42,280 nucleotides of DNA. Source: Pseudonocardia alaniniphila (GTDB taxonomy: Bacteria > Actinomycetota > Actinomycetes > Mycobacteriales > Pseudonocardiaceae). Shown here piece after piece: positions 15,962-23,642 of the stretch. A program made the translations under genes and the position numbers. The notes beneath the pieces were generated by a model. That model saw nothing but the letters and a program-made list of their open reading frames with translations. It did no database searches and was not told the DNA's origin. The stretch spans positions 1-42,280 of the forward strand of contig NZ_JAKXMK010000005.1 of the NCBI RefSeq assembly GCF_022524485.1. The letters run 5' to 3'. Each line of letters opens with the position of its first letter. The first letter of the stretch is position 1.

Positions 15962-17347
15962 ATGTCCGACGAGTCCGTACTGATCCGCGTCGACGGCGAC
16001 CACCTCGCAACCGCTGCGGGCGAGCCCGTGCGGCTGCGCGGGGTGGGGCTGGGCGGGTGGATGAACATGGAGAACTTCATCAGCGGCTACCCCTCCACGG
16101 AGGAGCTGCAGCGCAAGGCCATGCACACGGTGCTCGGCCCCGAGGTCGCAGCCGCTTTCTTCGACCGCTTCCTCGAGGTCTTCTTCACCGACGACGACGC
16201 CCGCTTCCTGGCCGAGCGCGGGATGAACTGCGTGCGGCTGCCGTTTCACTACCGCCACTTCGAGGACGACGACCGGCCGCTCCAGCTGAAGGAGGAGGGC
16301 TTCCGGCTGCTGGACCGGGCCATCGACGCCTGCGCCCGCAACGGTCTCTACACCGTGCTCGACCTGCACGCGGCCCCCGGCTTCCACAACCAGCGCTGGC
16401 ACAGCGACAACCCGACGCACCGGTCGTTCTTCTGGACCCACCGTCACTTCCAGGACCGGGTGGTGCACCTGTGGGAGGCGCTCGCCGACCGCTACAAGGA
16501 CAACCCCTGGGTCGCCGGATACAACCCGCTCAACGAGCCCGCCGACTCCGACGGCACCACGATCGGCCCCTTCTACGAGCGGCTGCACGCCGCCATCCGC
16601 GCGGTCGATGAGAAGCACGTGATCTTCCTGGACGGCAACCGGCACGCCACCGAGTTCGACGTGTTCGCCGAGCCGTGGGAGAACACCGTCTACACCGTGC
16701 ACGACTACGCGCTCGCCGGGTTCGCCGACAGCGGCGCCTACCCGGGGGACTCGCGCGGCCAGTACGTCGACCGCGACTACATCGAGGCCCGGTTCCTGCA
16801 CCGCTCGGAGTACATGCGCCGTACCGGCACACCGATCTGGGTGGGTGAGTTCGGCCCGGTGTACAGCGGCGACCCCGTCCGTGACGACGCCCGTTACCGC
16901 GTGCTGGAGGACCAGCTCGACATCTACGACGAGCACGCCGCCGGCTGGAGCCTGTGGACCTACAAGGACATCGGGCTGCAGGGCGTGGTGCACGCCGCGG
17001 CCGACTCCGCCTACCTGCAGCGGATCGAGCCCGTGCTGGAGAAGAAGGCCCGGCTCGGCGTGGACGTCTGGGGCGGTGTCGACACCGGGGTGCGGCACAT
17101 CCTCGACCCCATCGAAGCCGTGGTGGCCGAGGAGTTCCCCGACTTCGACCCGCACCCGTTCGGCCGGCAGCAGTGGATTCACGTGCTGGTGCGCCACATC
17201 TTGCTGGCCGAGCCGATGGTGCACGACTTCGCGCGCTGCTTCGCCGGGATCGACGCCGAGGAGGCGCGGGCGCTGGCCGACTGCTTCGCGTTCGAGCGCT
17301 GCGTGGTGCGCCCGCGCCTGGTCGACGTCCTGGAGAAGCACCTGTGA
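15962..17347 (+). CDS. Glycoside hydrolase family 5 enzyme, cytoplasmic
   Basis: A retaining glycosidase of the GH5 (cellulase/exoglucanase) fold, 461 aa. The acid/base is Glu192 in the NEP motif and the nucleophile is Glu296 in WVGEFGPVY; GVGLGGWMNMENF near residue 30 and HAAPGFHN at 136-143 resemble exo-beta-glucanases. There is no signal peptide, so it acts in the cytoplasm on sugar brought in by the ABC importer. I chose ATG 15962 because AAGGAG lies before it; the frame is open to a GTG at 15923. It overlaps the next gene by GTGA. Substrate (beta-glucoside, mannoside or another linkage) cannot be read from the sequence. Confidence 0.88.
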   Translation: MSDESVLIRVDGDHLATAAGEPVRLRGVGLGGWMNMENFISGYPSTEELQRKAMHTVLGPEVAAAFFDRFLEVFFTDDDARFLAERGMNCVRLPFHYRHFEDDDRPLQLKEEGFRLLDRAIDACARNGLYTVLDLHAAPGFHNQRWHSDNPTHRSFFWTHRHFQDRVVHLWEALADRYKDNPWVAGYNPLNEPADSDGTTIGPFYERLHAAIRAVDEKHVIFLDGNRHATEFDVFAEPWENTVYTVHDYALAGFADSGAYPGDSRGQYVDRDYIEARFLHRSEYMRRTGTPIWVGEFGPVYSGDPVRDDARYRVLEDQLDIYDEHAAGWSLWTYKDIGLQGVVHAAADSAYLQRIEPVLEKKARLGVDVWGGVDTGVRHILDPIEAVVAEEFPDFDPHPFGRQQWIHVLVRHILLAEPMVHDFARCFAGIDAEEARALADCFAFERCVVRPRLVDVLEKHL

Positions 17348-18435
17348 AGATCACCCGCATCGAGACCCTCGTCCGTGGGCCGCTCGCCATCGTGCGGGTC
17401 GGCACCGACGACGGTGTCGTCGGCATCGGGCAGACGGCGCCCTACGAGGCCGCCACCAGCGCACACGTGCTGCACGCGATGGTGGCCCCGCTCTTCCTCG
17501 GCCGGGACCCCTGGGACGTCGAGGCGCTGGTGGACGAGTGCCTGCGCGTGCACTACAAGTTCCCCAGCAGCTTCCTGCACCGGGCGCTCGCCGGGGTCGA
17601 CACGGCGCTGTGGGACGTGCTGGGCATCGTCACGGGGCAGCCGGTGGCGAAGCTCCTGGGCGGTCATGCACGGGCGTCCGTACCGATGTACGCGTCCAGC
17701 ATGCTGCGGTCGATCACGCCGGAGCAGGAGGCCGATCGCCTCGCCGGGTTCGTCGCCGAGCAGGGTTTCCGTGCGGTGAAGATCCGTGTGGGCGAGGCGA
17801 TGGGCCGTGACGTCGACGCGGCACCGGGCCGCACCGAGCGGATCGTCCCGCACGTGCGCGCTGTGCTGGGCGACGACGTGGACATCTCGGCCGACGCCAA
17901 CGGCGGGTTCTCCGTGGGCCGTGCGATCCGCGTCGGCAGGCTCCTGGAGGAGCACGGGTACTTCCACTTCGAGGAGCCGTGCCCGTTCCCGGAGCTCGAG
18001 CAGACCGCGCAGGTGGCCGCCGCACTGGACGTCCCCGTCTCGGGCGGGGAGCAGGACATCTCGCTGCCGCAGTTCCACCGCATGATCAGCGGCCGCGCCG
18101 TTGACATCGTGCAACCCGACGTCGGTTACATCGGGGGGATCTCGCGAGCGCGCAAGGTGGCCGTGCTGGCCGAGGCGGCGGGCATCCCGTGCACGCCGCA
18201 CTGCGCCAACGACTCGCTGCTGCAGGTGTTCTCGCTGCACCTCGCGGCCGCCATGCCCGCATGCACGCAGTACCAGGAGTGGAGCATCGAGACCACGCCG
18301 TGGACGCAGGGGGTGTACGAGCCCGCGCTCCGCGTCGTCGACGGCAGGGTCGACGCCCCCACCGCCCCGGGGTGGGGCGTGCAGCTGGACCCGGCGTTCG
18401 TCCGGGAGGCGGAGATCACCACCTCCGCTGTCTGA
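17344..18435 (+). CDS. Mandelate racemase/muconate lactonizing-type enolase superfamily enzyme
   Basis: A Mg2+-dependent enzyme that removes a proton alpha to a carboxylate: a sugar-acid dehydratase, epimerase or racemase, 363 aa. Metal ligands are Asp184 (SADANGG), Glu210 or Glu211 (HFEEP) and Glu236 (SGGEQD). Lys146 in KIR and His286 in CTPHCAND are the two candidate catalytic bases, one on each side, as in the mandelate racemase group. It is clearly different from the ManD-type enzyme at 8082-9296. It is coupled by GTGA to the GH5 gene, which suggests that an acid sugar is released from the imported glycoside. The exact reaction is unknown. Confidence 0.88.
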   Translation: MKITRIETLVRGPLAIVRVGTDDGVVGIGQTAPYEAATSAHVLHAMVAPLFLGRDPWDVEALVDECLRVHYKFPSSFLHRALAGVDTALWDVLGIVTGQPVAKLLGGHARASVPMYASSMLRSITPEQEADRLAGFVAEQGFRAVKIRVGEAMGRDVDAAPGRTERIVPHVRAVLGDDVDISADANGGFSVGRAIRVGRLLEEHGYFHFEEPCPFPELEQTAQVAAALDVPVSGGEQDISLPQFHRMISGRAVDIVQPDVGYIGGISRARKVAVLAEAAGIPCTPHCANDSLLQVFSLHLAAAMPACTQYQEWSIETTPWTQGVYEPALRVVDGRVDAPTAPGWGVQLDPAFVREAEITTSAV

Positions 18436-18439
18436 GCTC

Positions 18440-18477
18440 CCGGGCGGCGCCGACCAGGGGGACGCGGCGCCGCCCGG
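18440..18477. terminator. Bidirectional terminator between enolase-family gene and ECF41 gene
   Basis: CCGGGCGGCGCCG and CGGCGCCGCCCGG form a perfect 13-bp stem with a 12-base loop between two convergent genes. Confidence 0.82.
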
Positions 18478-18512
18478 TGCCATCCGGGAGGGTGTGCAGT
18501 CGGGCCGGGTGT

Positions 18513-19376
18513 TCAGGCGAGGTCCAGGGCCGCCAGCCGTTGCGGGTCGGCCAGGATGTCGATCTCGACGATCAGCCCGTCGGCGACCGTGAACGCCAGG
18601 ACCCCCGTCAGCCGCCCGTTGATCACCGAGATGATGCCGGGGCCGCCGTTGACCACCGCGAACTGCGCCCGGAGCCCGCCTGCCCGGTACATCGCCGCCT
18701 GCCCGGCCACCTCGGCCGCGCCCCGCACGAGCTTCGAGCCTGCCCCGCCAGTGTCGACGCGCAGCACGGCGTCCGGGTGCAGGAGCGTGACCAACCCCGC
18801 GAAGTCACCGCCGCGTGCCGCCGCGAGCCAGGCCTCGACGATCTCGCGCTGCCGGGCGCGGTCGGGCTGCCCGGTGGGCGCCACGCCCTGGATCCGCCGC
18901 CGGGCCCTGCTGGCGAGCTGCCGAGCCGTGGCAGGGGTCCGGCCCACGATGGGTGCGATCTCCTCGAACGGCACCGCGAACATGTCGTGCAGCACGAACG
19001 CGAGCCGCTCCGCAGGGTCGAGTGCCTCGAGCACGACCAGCAGAGCGAGGCCCACGGAGTCGGCGAGGGCACCCTGCTCGGCAGGGTCGACACCGTCGCC
19101 GGACTCCACGACCGGGTCGGGCACCCGCACGTCCAGCGGGTCCTCGCGGCGGGTCGCCCGCGAGCGCAGCATGTTGAGGCACTGCCGCGAGACGATCGTC
19201 GTGAGCCAGCCGCTGATGTTCTCCACGTCGTCGCCCGACGCGCGCGAGACGCGCAACCAGGACTCCTGGACCGCGTCCTCGGCCTCGGCGAACGAGCCGA
19301 GCATCCGGTAGGCGACTGCCCGCAGCCGGGGGCGGTGCTCCTCGAACTGCGCTGCCCAGAATTCTTCGTCCTGCAC
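18513..19376 (-). CDS. ECF41-family RNA polymerase sigma factor (with SnoaL-like C-terminal domain)
   Basis: An alternative sigma factor of 287 aa. Region 2 (AYRMLGSFAEAEDAVQESWL) and region 4 (ALDPAERLAFVLHDMFAVPF, then GRTPATARQLASRARRRI) are typical of the SigJ/ECF41 group. From about residue 175 it has the extra SnoaL-like domain that, in studied ECF41 proteins, replaces an anti-sigma factor and modulates activity. ECF41 genes are usually beside carboxymuconolactone decarboxylase, oxidoreductase or epimerase genes, and a carboxymuconolactone decarboxylase gene is divergent here. A TGTCACA box upstream points to self-activation. Confidence 0.92.
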   Translation of the reverse strand: MQDEEFWAAQFEEHRPRLRAVAYRMLGSFAEAEDAVQESWLRVSRASGDDVENISGWLTTIVSRQCLNMLRSRATRREDPLDVRVPDPVVESGDGVDPAEQGALADSVGLALLVVLEALDPAERLAFVLHDMFAVPFEEIAPIVGRTPATARQLASRARRRIQGVAPTGQPDRARQREIVEAWLAAARGGDFAGLVTLLHPDAVLRVDTGGAGSKLVRGAAEVAGQAAMYRAGGLRAQFAVVNGGPGIISVINGRLTGVLAFTVADGLIVEIDILADPQRLAALDLA

Positions 19377-19441
19377 CTGTCACATCCTCTCGATCCGGCG
19401 GGTCACCCCTATGACCCGCCCGGACGGGGCGGATGTGACAG
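19377..19441. promoter_or_regulatory. Mirror-image ECF41 promoters
   Basis: CTGTCACATCC (19377-19387) and its exact complement (19431-19441) face each other, and inside them GGCGGGTCA (19397-19405) pairs with TGACCCGCC (19412-19420). TGTCACA is the known ECF41 -35. On each strand a GGGTCA block follows at 15-16 bases, the expected -10 position, though it departs from the reported CGTC. One promoter would serve the sigma gene, the other the decarboxylase-like gene. Confidence 0.72.
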
Positions 19442-19453
19442 CAGGAGGACATG

Positions 19454-19909
19454 ATGCAGGCTCGGATGACGCACCCCGTGAAGGTGCTGCCGGACGTGAT
19501 GAAGGCGCTGCACGCGCTGAGCAAGGCGGCGCAGTCGAGCGCCGTTCCCGCGACGACCCACCACCTGATCCACCTGCGCGCGAGCCAGATCAACGGCTGC
19601 AGCGTGTGCGTCGACATGCACTCGCGGGAGCTCAAGGACGCCGGTGAGAAGGACGAGCGGATCTGGGGTGTCGGCGCGTGGCGGGAGTCGTCGTACTTCA
19701 GCGACGCCGAACGTGCTGCGCTCGCGCTCGCCGAGTGCGTCACCCGGCTCGCGGACCGGTCCGACGCCGTCCCTGACGACGTGTGGGCCGAGGCCGCCCG
19801 CCACTACGACGAGGAGGCGCTCTCGGCGTTGCTGGTGTCGATCTCGGCGATCAACGTCTGGAACCGGCTCAACGCCGCTGTCCAGCAGCCGGTCGGCGCT
19901 GCCTGGTGA
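19454..19909 (+). CDS. Carboxymuconolactone decarboxylase/AhpD-family protein
   Basis: A small all-helical protein (151 aa) with the AhpD-type redox motif: Cys49-Ser-Val-Cys52 and His56 in INGCSVCVDMHSRELK. Proteins of this subfamily are mostly alkylhydroperoxidase-like rather than true decarboxylases. AGGAGG fits ATG 19454 (5-base spacing) better than ATG 19451. It is the classic target gene of ECF41 sigma factors and has a TGTCACA box at 19378-19384. A role in peroxide or electrophile detoxification is inferred from the family. Confidence 0.9.
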   Translation: MQARMTHPVKVLPDVMKALHALSKAAQSSAVPATTHHLIHLRASQINGCSVCVDMHSRELKDAGEKDERIWGVGAWRESSYFSDAERAALALAECVTRLADRSDAVPDDVWAEAARHYDEEALSALLVSISAINVWNRLNAAVQQPVGAAW

Positions 19910-19914
19910 GCCGG

Positions 19915-19962
19915 GGTGAGGCCGTGTCCCGTCGATCCGGATCCGCGGGACACGGCCTCACC
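19915..19962. terminator. Bidirectional terminator, 17-bp perfect stem
   Basis: GGTGAGGCCGTGTCCCG (19915-19931) and CGGGACACGGCCTCACC (19946-19962) pair perfectly across a 14-base loop that is itself partly palindromic. It lies between the convergent AhpD-like and hydrolase genes. Confidence 0.85.
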
Positions 19963-19964
19963 GC

Positions 19965-20846
19965 TCAGCCGACGAGCGCGGGGCTCCGGCGGTGGACGCA
20001 CGCCCACGCGAAGGCGAGCTGCTCCAGGTGCAGCGTGCGGCCGAGATGGTGGTGGTCGATGTTGTGCCCGGCGCCACGGAAGAGCGATGCCACGGTCCAG
20101 GGCGCCGATGTGAAGTAGCCGGCGAACTTCTCGACGCGCTCCTCGTCGACGAGCCACAGCCCGTCGAACTCGGCGAGTGCGTAGTGCACGGGCACCGTCA
20201 CCCCGGCGGCGAGCTGTGCCGCCGACGCCGGCCACTCCCGGACGATCTCGAGCAGCTCGGCCAGCGGCGCAGGTGCGGCCGAGATCTCGGCCCTCGCCAC
20301 CGCGTCGGCGTCCATCGTGCCGTCGGGGCCGTACATGAACATCCGCCGCTGCTCCTGCGTGAACGCGATGGGCTGCCCGGCCGGCATGGCGTTCCAGGCG
20401 TTCACGACCGGGTCGGGAGACCGGTCGTTGACGCCGTGCAGCGCGATGCCCAGCAGCGGCCACGCGGGCTTGCCCGCCGCCATGTGGACGGCGATGGCCG
20501 AGCCGATCGAGTGGGAGACGATCACGATGCCGGGGTGCTCGGCCGACCGGTCGGCCCACAGCCGGGCGATCGCGTCGTCGAGCACCGTCGCGCTCCCGGC
20601 GAAGAAGGGTGTGCCGTCGTCGAGCGGGTCGCTGCCTCCGTAGCCGGGGCGGTCGAGCGAGACGGCCGTGAAGCCGGTGGCCTCGGCCAGATCCAGGAAG
20701 GAGAAGCCCGGCACGTCGAAGTAGGCCGACGTGTAGGTGCCGCCGTGCAGGGCCACCAGGAGCGGAGCCTCCGCGCTGCCCGGGCGGGTGGTGACACCCG
20801 TGACCCGCCGGTCGCCCGCCGCGATCTCGATACGTTCCCGAGCCAT
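19965..20846 (-). CDS. Alpha/beta hydrolase
   Basis: A cytoplasmic serine hydrolase of 293 aa. The oxyanion loop is HGGTYTS (35-41), the nucleophile is Ser113 in VSHSIGSA, and the base is the His in FRGAGHNIDHHH near residue 265. DRPGYGGSD at 65-73 is typical of the epoxide hydrolase/esterase branch. ATG 20846 follows GGAGAGACG, a good ribosome-binding site. Neighbouring genes give no hint of the substrate; the ECF41 pair ends in a terminator facing it. Confidence 0.85.
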   Translation of the reverse strand: MARERIEIAAGDRRVTGVTTRPGSAEAPLLVALHGGTYTSAYFDVPGFSFLDLAEATGFTAVSLDRPGYGGSDPLDDGTPFFAGSATVLDDAIARLWADRSAEHPGIVIVSHSIGSAIAVHMAAGKPAWPLLGIALHGVNDRSPDPVVNAWNAMPAGQPIAFTQEQRRMFMYGPDGTMDADAVARAEISAAPAPLAELLEIVREWPASAAQLAAGVTVPVHYALAEFDGLWLVDEERVEKFAGYFTSAPWTVASLFRGAGHNIDHHHLGRTLHLEQLAFAWACVHRRSPALVG

Positions 20847-20998
20847 CGTCTCTCCGTTGTGGTGGGGCAGGCGCTGTCGATCTTCAGGGGAGCGTAAAGG
20901 GCGGGTCCGAGGCCGGGAATGTCGGCCGTCGGCCGTGCGCGGCACCTGGCGGTGGCAGCGACCTGGGCCGCGATCCGCCTGGACCGCACTGGTGGGGG

Positions 20999-21017
20999 GT
21001 TTCCCTCCGAGGGAAAC
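20999..21017. promoter_or_regulatory. 19-bp palindrome upstream of tetR
   Basis: GTTTCCCTC and GAGGGAAAC flank a single C, a perfect 19-bp dyad just before the -35 of the TetR gene. It is a candidate second operator for TetR or for another regulator of the divergent hydrolase. Confidence 0.5.
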
Positions 21018-21020
21018 AAC

Positions 21021-21049
21021 TTGTTAGTGAGTGGGCGCTCATTTACTGT
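21021..21049 (+). promoter_or_regulatory. Promoter and operator of the leaderless tetR transcript
   Basis: TTGTTA (-35, 21021-21026) and TACTGT (-10, 21044-21049) are 17 bases apart, and the GTG start codon follows six bases after the -10. The spacer holds an imperfect dyad, AGTGAG-N6-CTCATT (21026-21043), typical of TetR operators, so the regulator probably represses its own operon. Confidence 0.7.
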
Positions 21050-21055
21050 CCCCGC

Positions 21056-21775
21056 GTGATCTCCGAGGGCAGGCGCGCTCCCCGTATGGCGCCGGAGGCG
21101 AGGCGAGCCGCGATCGTGGCGGCCACGCGGCCGCTCGTACAACAGCACGGCACCGCAGTGACCACCCGCCAGATCGCGGCGGCGGCCGGGATCGCCGAGG
21201 GCACGATCTTCCGCGTCTTCCCCGACAAGGAGTCGGTGGTGGAGGCGGTGGTCGCCGACGCGTTCGATCCCGCGCCCGCACTCCGCGAGTTGGCGGCCGT
21301 GGACCGTTCTCTCCCGCTCCGCGAGCGCCTCGTCGCGGGCGTCACGGTGCTGCAGCGCCGGATGGCCGAGGTGTTCGGCCTGCTCAACGCCCTGGGCTGG
21401 GCACGGACGCCGCCGCGCGAGGGGCGCCCGTCGCCGGCTCGCCCGGCCGGGGGCCAGAACCCCGGCGAGATCAACGAGGCCTTCCGCGCCGCCGTGATCG
21501 ACCTGGTGGGCCCGGACGCGTGCCGGTTGCGCGTGCCGCCTGCCGAGTTCGCGCACGTGCTGCGCCTGCTCGTCTTCTCCGGCACCCACCCGCTCATCGC
21601 CGACGGCCGCGAACTGGACGCCGAGCAGATCGTCTCCATCCTGCTGGACGGCCTGGCGTTGCCCGGTCACGTGACGGATTCGGCGGATTCCGTCCGGCTC
21701 CTAGCGTCCGCACCACGACAAGGGACAAGGGGGAGCAGCCCGTCATGTCCGACGGACAGATCCGACCGACGCTGA
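21056..21775 (+). CDS. TetR-family regulator of the ABC exporter operon
   Basis: A 239-aa repressor. The N-terminal HTH is typical: TTRQIAAAAGIAEGTIFRVF followed by PDKESVVEAVV. The C-terminal ligand domain is not like any I can name; residues 215-239 are Ser/Arg/Pro-rich and probably disordered. GTG 21056 is directly downstream of a -10 box, so the transcript is likely leaderless. The exporter genes follow after 43 bases in the same direction, so it probably senses a drug-like compound and controls their expression. Confidence 0.88.
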   Translation: MISEGRRAPRMAPEARRAAIVAATRPLVQQHGTAVTTRQIAAAAGIAEGTIFRVFPDKESVVEAVVADAFDPAPALRELAAVDRSLPLRERLVAGVTVLQRRMAEVFGLLNALGWARTPPREGRPSPARPAGGQNPGEINEAFRAAVIDLVGPDACRLRVPPAEFAHVLRLLVFSGTHPLIADGRELDAEQIVSILLDGLALPGHVTDSADSVRLLASAPRQGTRGSSPSCPTDRSDRR

Positions 21776-21818
21776 TCGCCGGCCCCTGCGCCCCACTCAT
21801 CACAACCGAGGACCGTTC

Positions 21819-23642
21819 ATGTTGATCCGGCTGCTACGCGAGCGGCTGCGTCCCTACACCCGCCCGTTGTTGCTGGTGGTGGTGCTGCAGCTGATCGGGA
21901 CGATGGCTTCGCTGTACCTGCCGAGCCTCAACGCGGACATCATCGACCAGGGCATCGCCCGCGGCGACACGTCCTACATCCTCGGCACCGGCGGCTGGAT
22001 GCTGGTGGTCACGCTCGTGCAGATCGCGTGCTCGGTCGCCGCCGTGTACGTGGGCGCGCAAACGGCCATGGGCTTCGGCCGGGACGTGCGTGCGGCGCTG
22101 TTCCACCGGGTGGGGGAGTTCTCGGCGCGCGAGGTCAACCGGTTCGGCGCCCCGTCGCTGATCACCCGCGGCACCAACGACGTGCAGCAGGTGCAGATGC
22201 TGGTGCTGCTGTCCTGCACGATGCTGGTGACGGCGCCGATCATGTGCTTCGGCGGGGTGGTCATGGCCCTGCAGGAGGACACACAGCTGTCCTGGCTGAT
22301 GCTGGTCTGCGTCCCGGTGCTGGTGGCGTCGATCGGCGTGGTGATCGTGCGGATGGTGCCGGGCTTCCGGAGCATGCAGACGCGCATCGACGACGTGAAC
22401 CGGATCCTGCGGGAGCAGATCACCGGCATCCGGGTGGTGCGGGCGTTCGTCCGGGAGCCGGAGGAGACGGCGCGGTTCGAGCGGGCCAACGCCGAGCTGA
22501 CGGACGTCGCCCTGCGGGTCGGGCGCCTGCAGGCGCGGATCTTCCCGATCGTCATGCTCGTGCTGAACGTCTCGAGCGTGGCCGTGCTGTGGTTCGGTGC
22601 GGGGCGGATCGACGCCGGGCAGATGCAGGTCGGTGCACTCACCGCGTTCCTGACCTATCTGACCCAGATCCTCATGGCCGTCATGATGGCCACGTTCATG
22701 ACGATGATGATCCCGCGCGCGGCGGTCTGCGCGGAACGCATCGTCGAGGTGCTCGACACCGCATCGTCGGTGGCGCCGCCGCGGGAAGCGGTCGTTCCGT
22801 CGGGCGCCACCGGTGTTCTCGAGCTGCGCGGGGCCGGCTTCGCCTACCCGGGCGCGGCCGAGCCCGTGCTGCGCAACGTCACCTTCACGGCGCGTCCCGG
22901 CACCACCACGGCGATCGTCGGGAGCACCGGCGCGGGCAAGACCACACTCCTCGGGCTCGTCCCGCGCCTGTTCGACGTGACGGGTGGCGCGGTGCTCGTC
23001 GACGGCGTCGACGTGCGCGACCTCGAACCGGAGTACCTCTGGGGCCGGGTGGGGATCGTGCCGCAGCGGCCGTACCTCTTCTCCGGCACCGTCGCGAGCA
23101 ACCTCCGCTACGGCAACCCCGACGCCACCGACGAGCAGTTGTGGACGGCGCTGGAGGTGGCCCAGGCCGCAGAGTTCGTCCGGGCCATGCCCGCGGGCCT
23201 CGACGCCCCGATCGCGCAGGGCGGCACGAACGTGTCCGGCGGCCAGCGTCAGCGGCTCGCCATCGCCCGGCTGCTCGTGCGGGCACCACAGATCTACCTG
23301 TTCGACGACTCGTTCTCCGCACTCGACCTCGCCACCGACGCCCGGCTCCGCGCGGCACTGCGACCCGTCACCGAGACGGCGACGGTGCTGGTGGTGGCGC
23401 AACGCGTGGCGAGCATCCGGGACGCCGACCAGATCGTCGTCCTCGACGACGGCGCGGTGGTCGGCATCGGCACCCACGACGAGCTGCTCGGCACCAGCCC
23501 GACGTACGCCGAGATCGTGGCGTCCCAGTTCAGTGCAGATGAGATCGGCCCGGAAGAGATCAGCCCGGAAGAGATCAGCCCGGAAAAGATCAGCGCAGAA
23601 GCGATCAGCGCGGAAAAGATCAGCGCGGAGGAAGTGGTATGA
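21819..23642 (+). CDS. ABC exporter half-transporter A (degenerate ATP site, repeat tail)
   Basis: A fused membrane-ATPase half of a heterodimeric multidrug-type exporter, 607 aa, with six helices in residues 1-300. Walker A is GSTGAGKTT (about 368-376) and the signature VSGGQRQ (about 472) is canonical. Walker B reads YLFDDS, with Asp where the catalytic Glu should be, and the H-loop has Gln (VVAQR) for His. Its own nucleotide site is therefore degenerate, as in TM287/288- or BmrC/D-type pairs. The last 35 residues are repeats of a five-residue ISPEE/ISAEK unit. The stop overlaps the next start by ATGA. Confidence 0.93.
   Translation: MLIRLLRERLRPYTRPLLLVVVLQLIGTMASLYLPSLNADIIDQGIARGDTSYILGTGGWMLVVTLVQIACSVAAVYVGAQTAMGFGRDVRAALFHRVGEFSAREVNRFGAPSLITRGTNDVQQVQMLVLLSCTMLVTAPIMCFGGVVMALQEDTQLSWLMLVCVPVLVASIGVVIVRMVPGFRSMQTRIDDVNRILREQITGIRVVRAFVREPEETARFERANAELTDVALRVGRLQARIFPIVMLVLNVSSVAVLWFGAGRIDAGQMQVGALTAFLTYLTQILMAVMMATFMTMMIPRAAVCAERIVEVLDTASSVAPPREAVVPSGATGVLELRGAGFAYPGAAEPVLRNVTFTARPGTTTAIVGSTGAGKTTLLGLVPRLFDVTGGAVLVDGVDVRDLEPEYLWGRVGIVPQRPYLFSGTVASNLRYGNPDATDEQLWTALEVAQAAEFVRAMPAGLDAPIAQGGTNVSGGQRQRLAIARLLVRAPQIYLFDDSFSALDLATDARLRAALRPVTETATVLVVAQRVASIRDADQIVVLDDGAVVGIGTHDELLGTSPTYAEIVASQFSADEIGPEEISPEEISPEKISAEAISAEKISAEEVV
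23526..23633 (+). repeat. 15-bp tandem repeats coding the C-terminal tail of exporter half A
   Basis: A unit like GAGATCAGCCCGGAA is repeated about seven times in frame with small changes. It codes Glu/Ile/Ser-rich pentapeptides after the end of the ATPase domain. In-frame repeats of this kind can gain or lose units by slippage, so the tail may vary in length among strains. Confidence 0.85.

Noticed and set aside
13941..16010. 689-codon frame opposite the ABC permeases
   Set aside because: It is a shadow of three well-supported genes on the other strand, His/Arg/Gln-rich without any domain.
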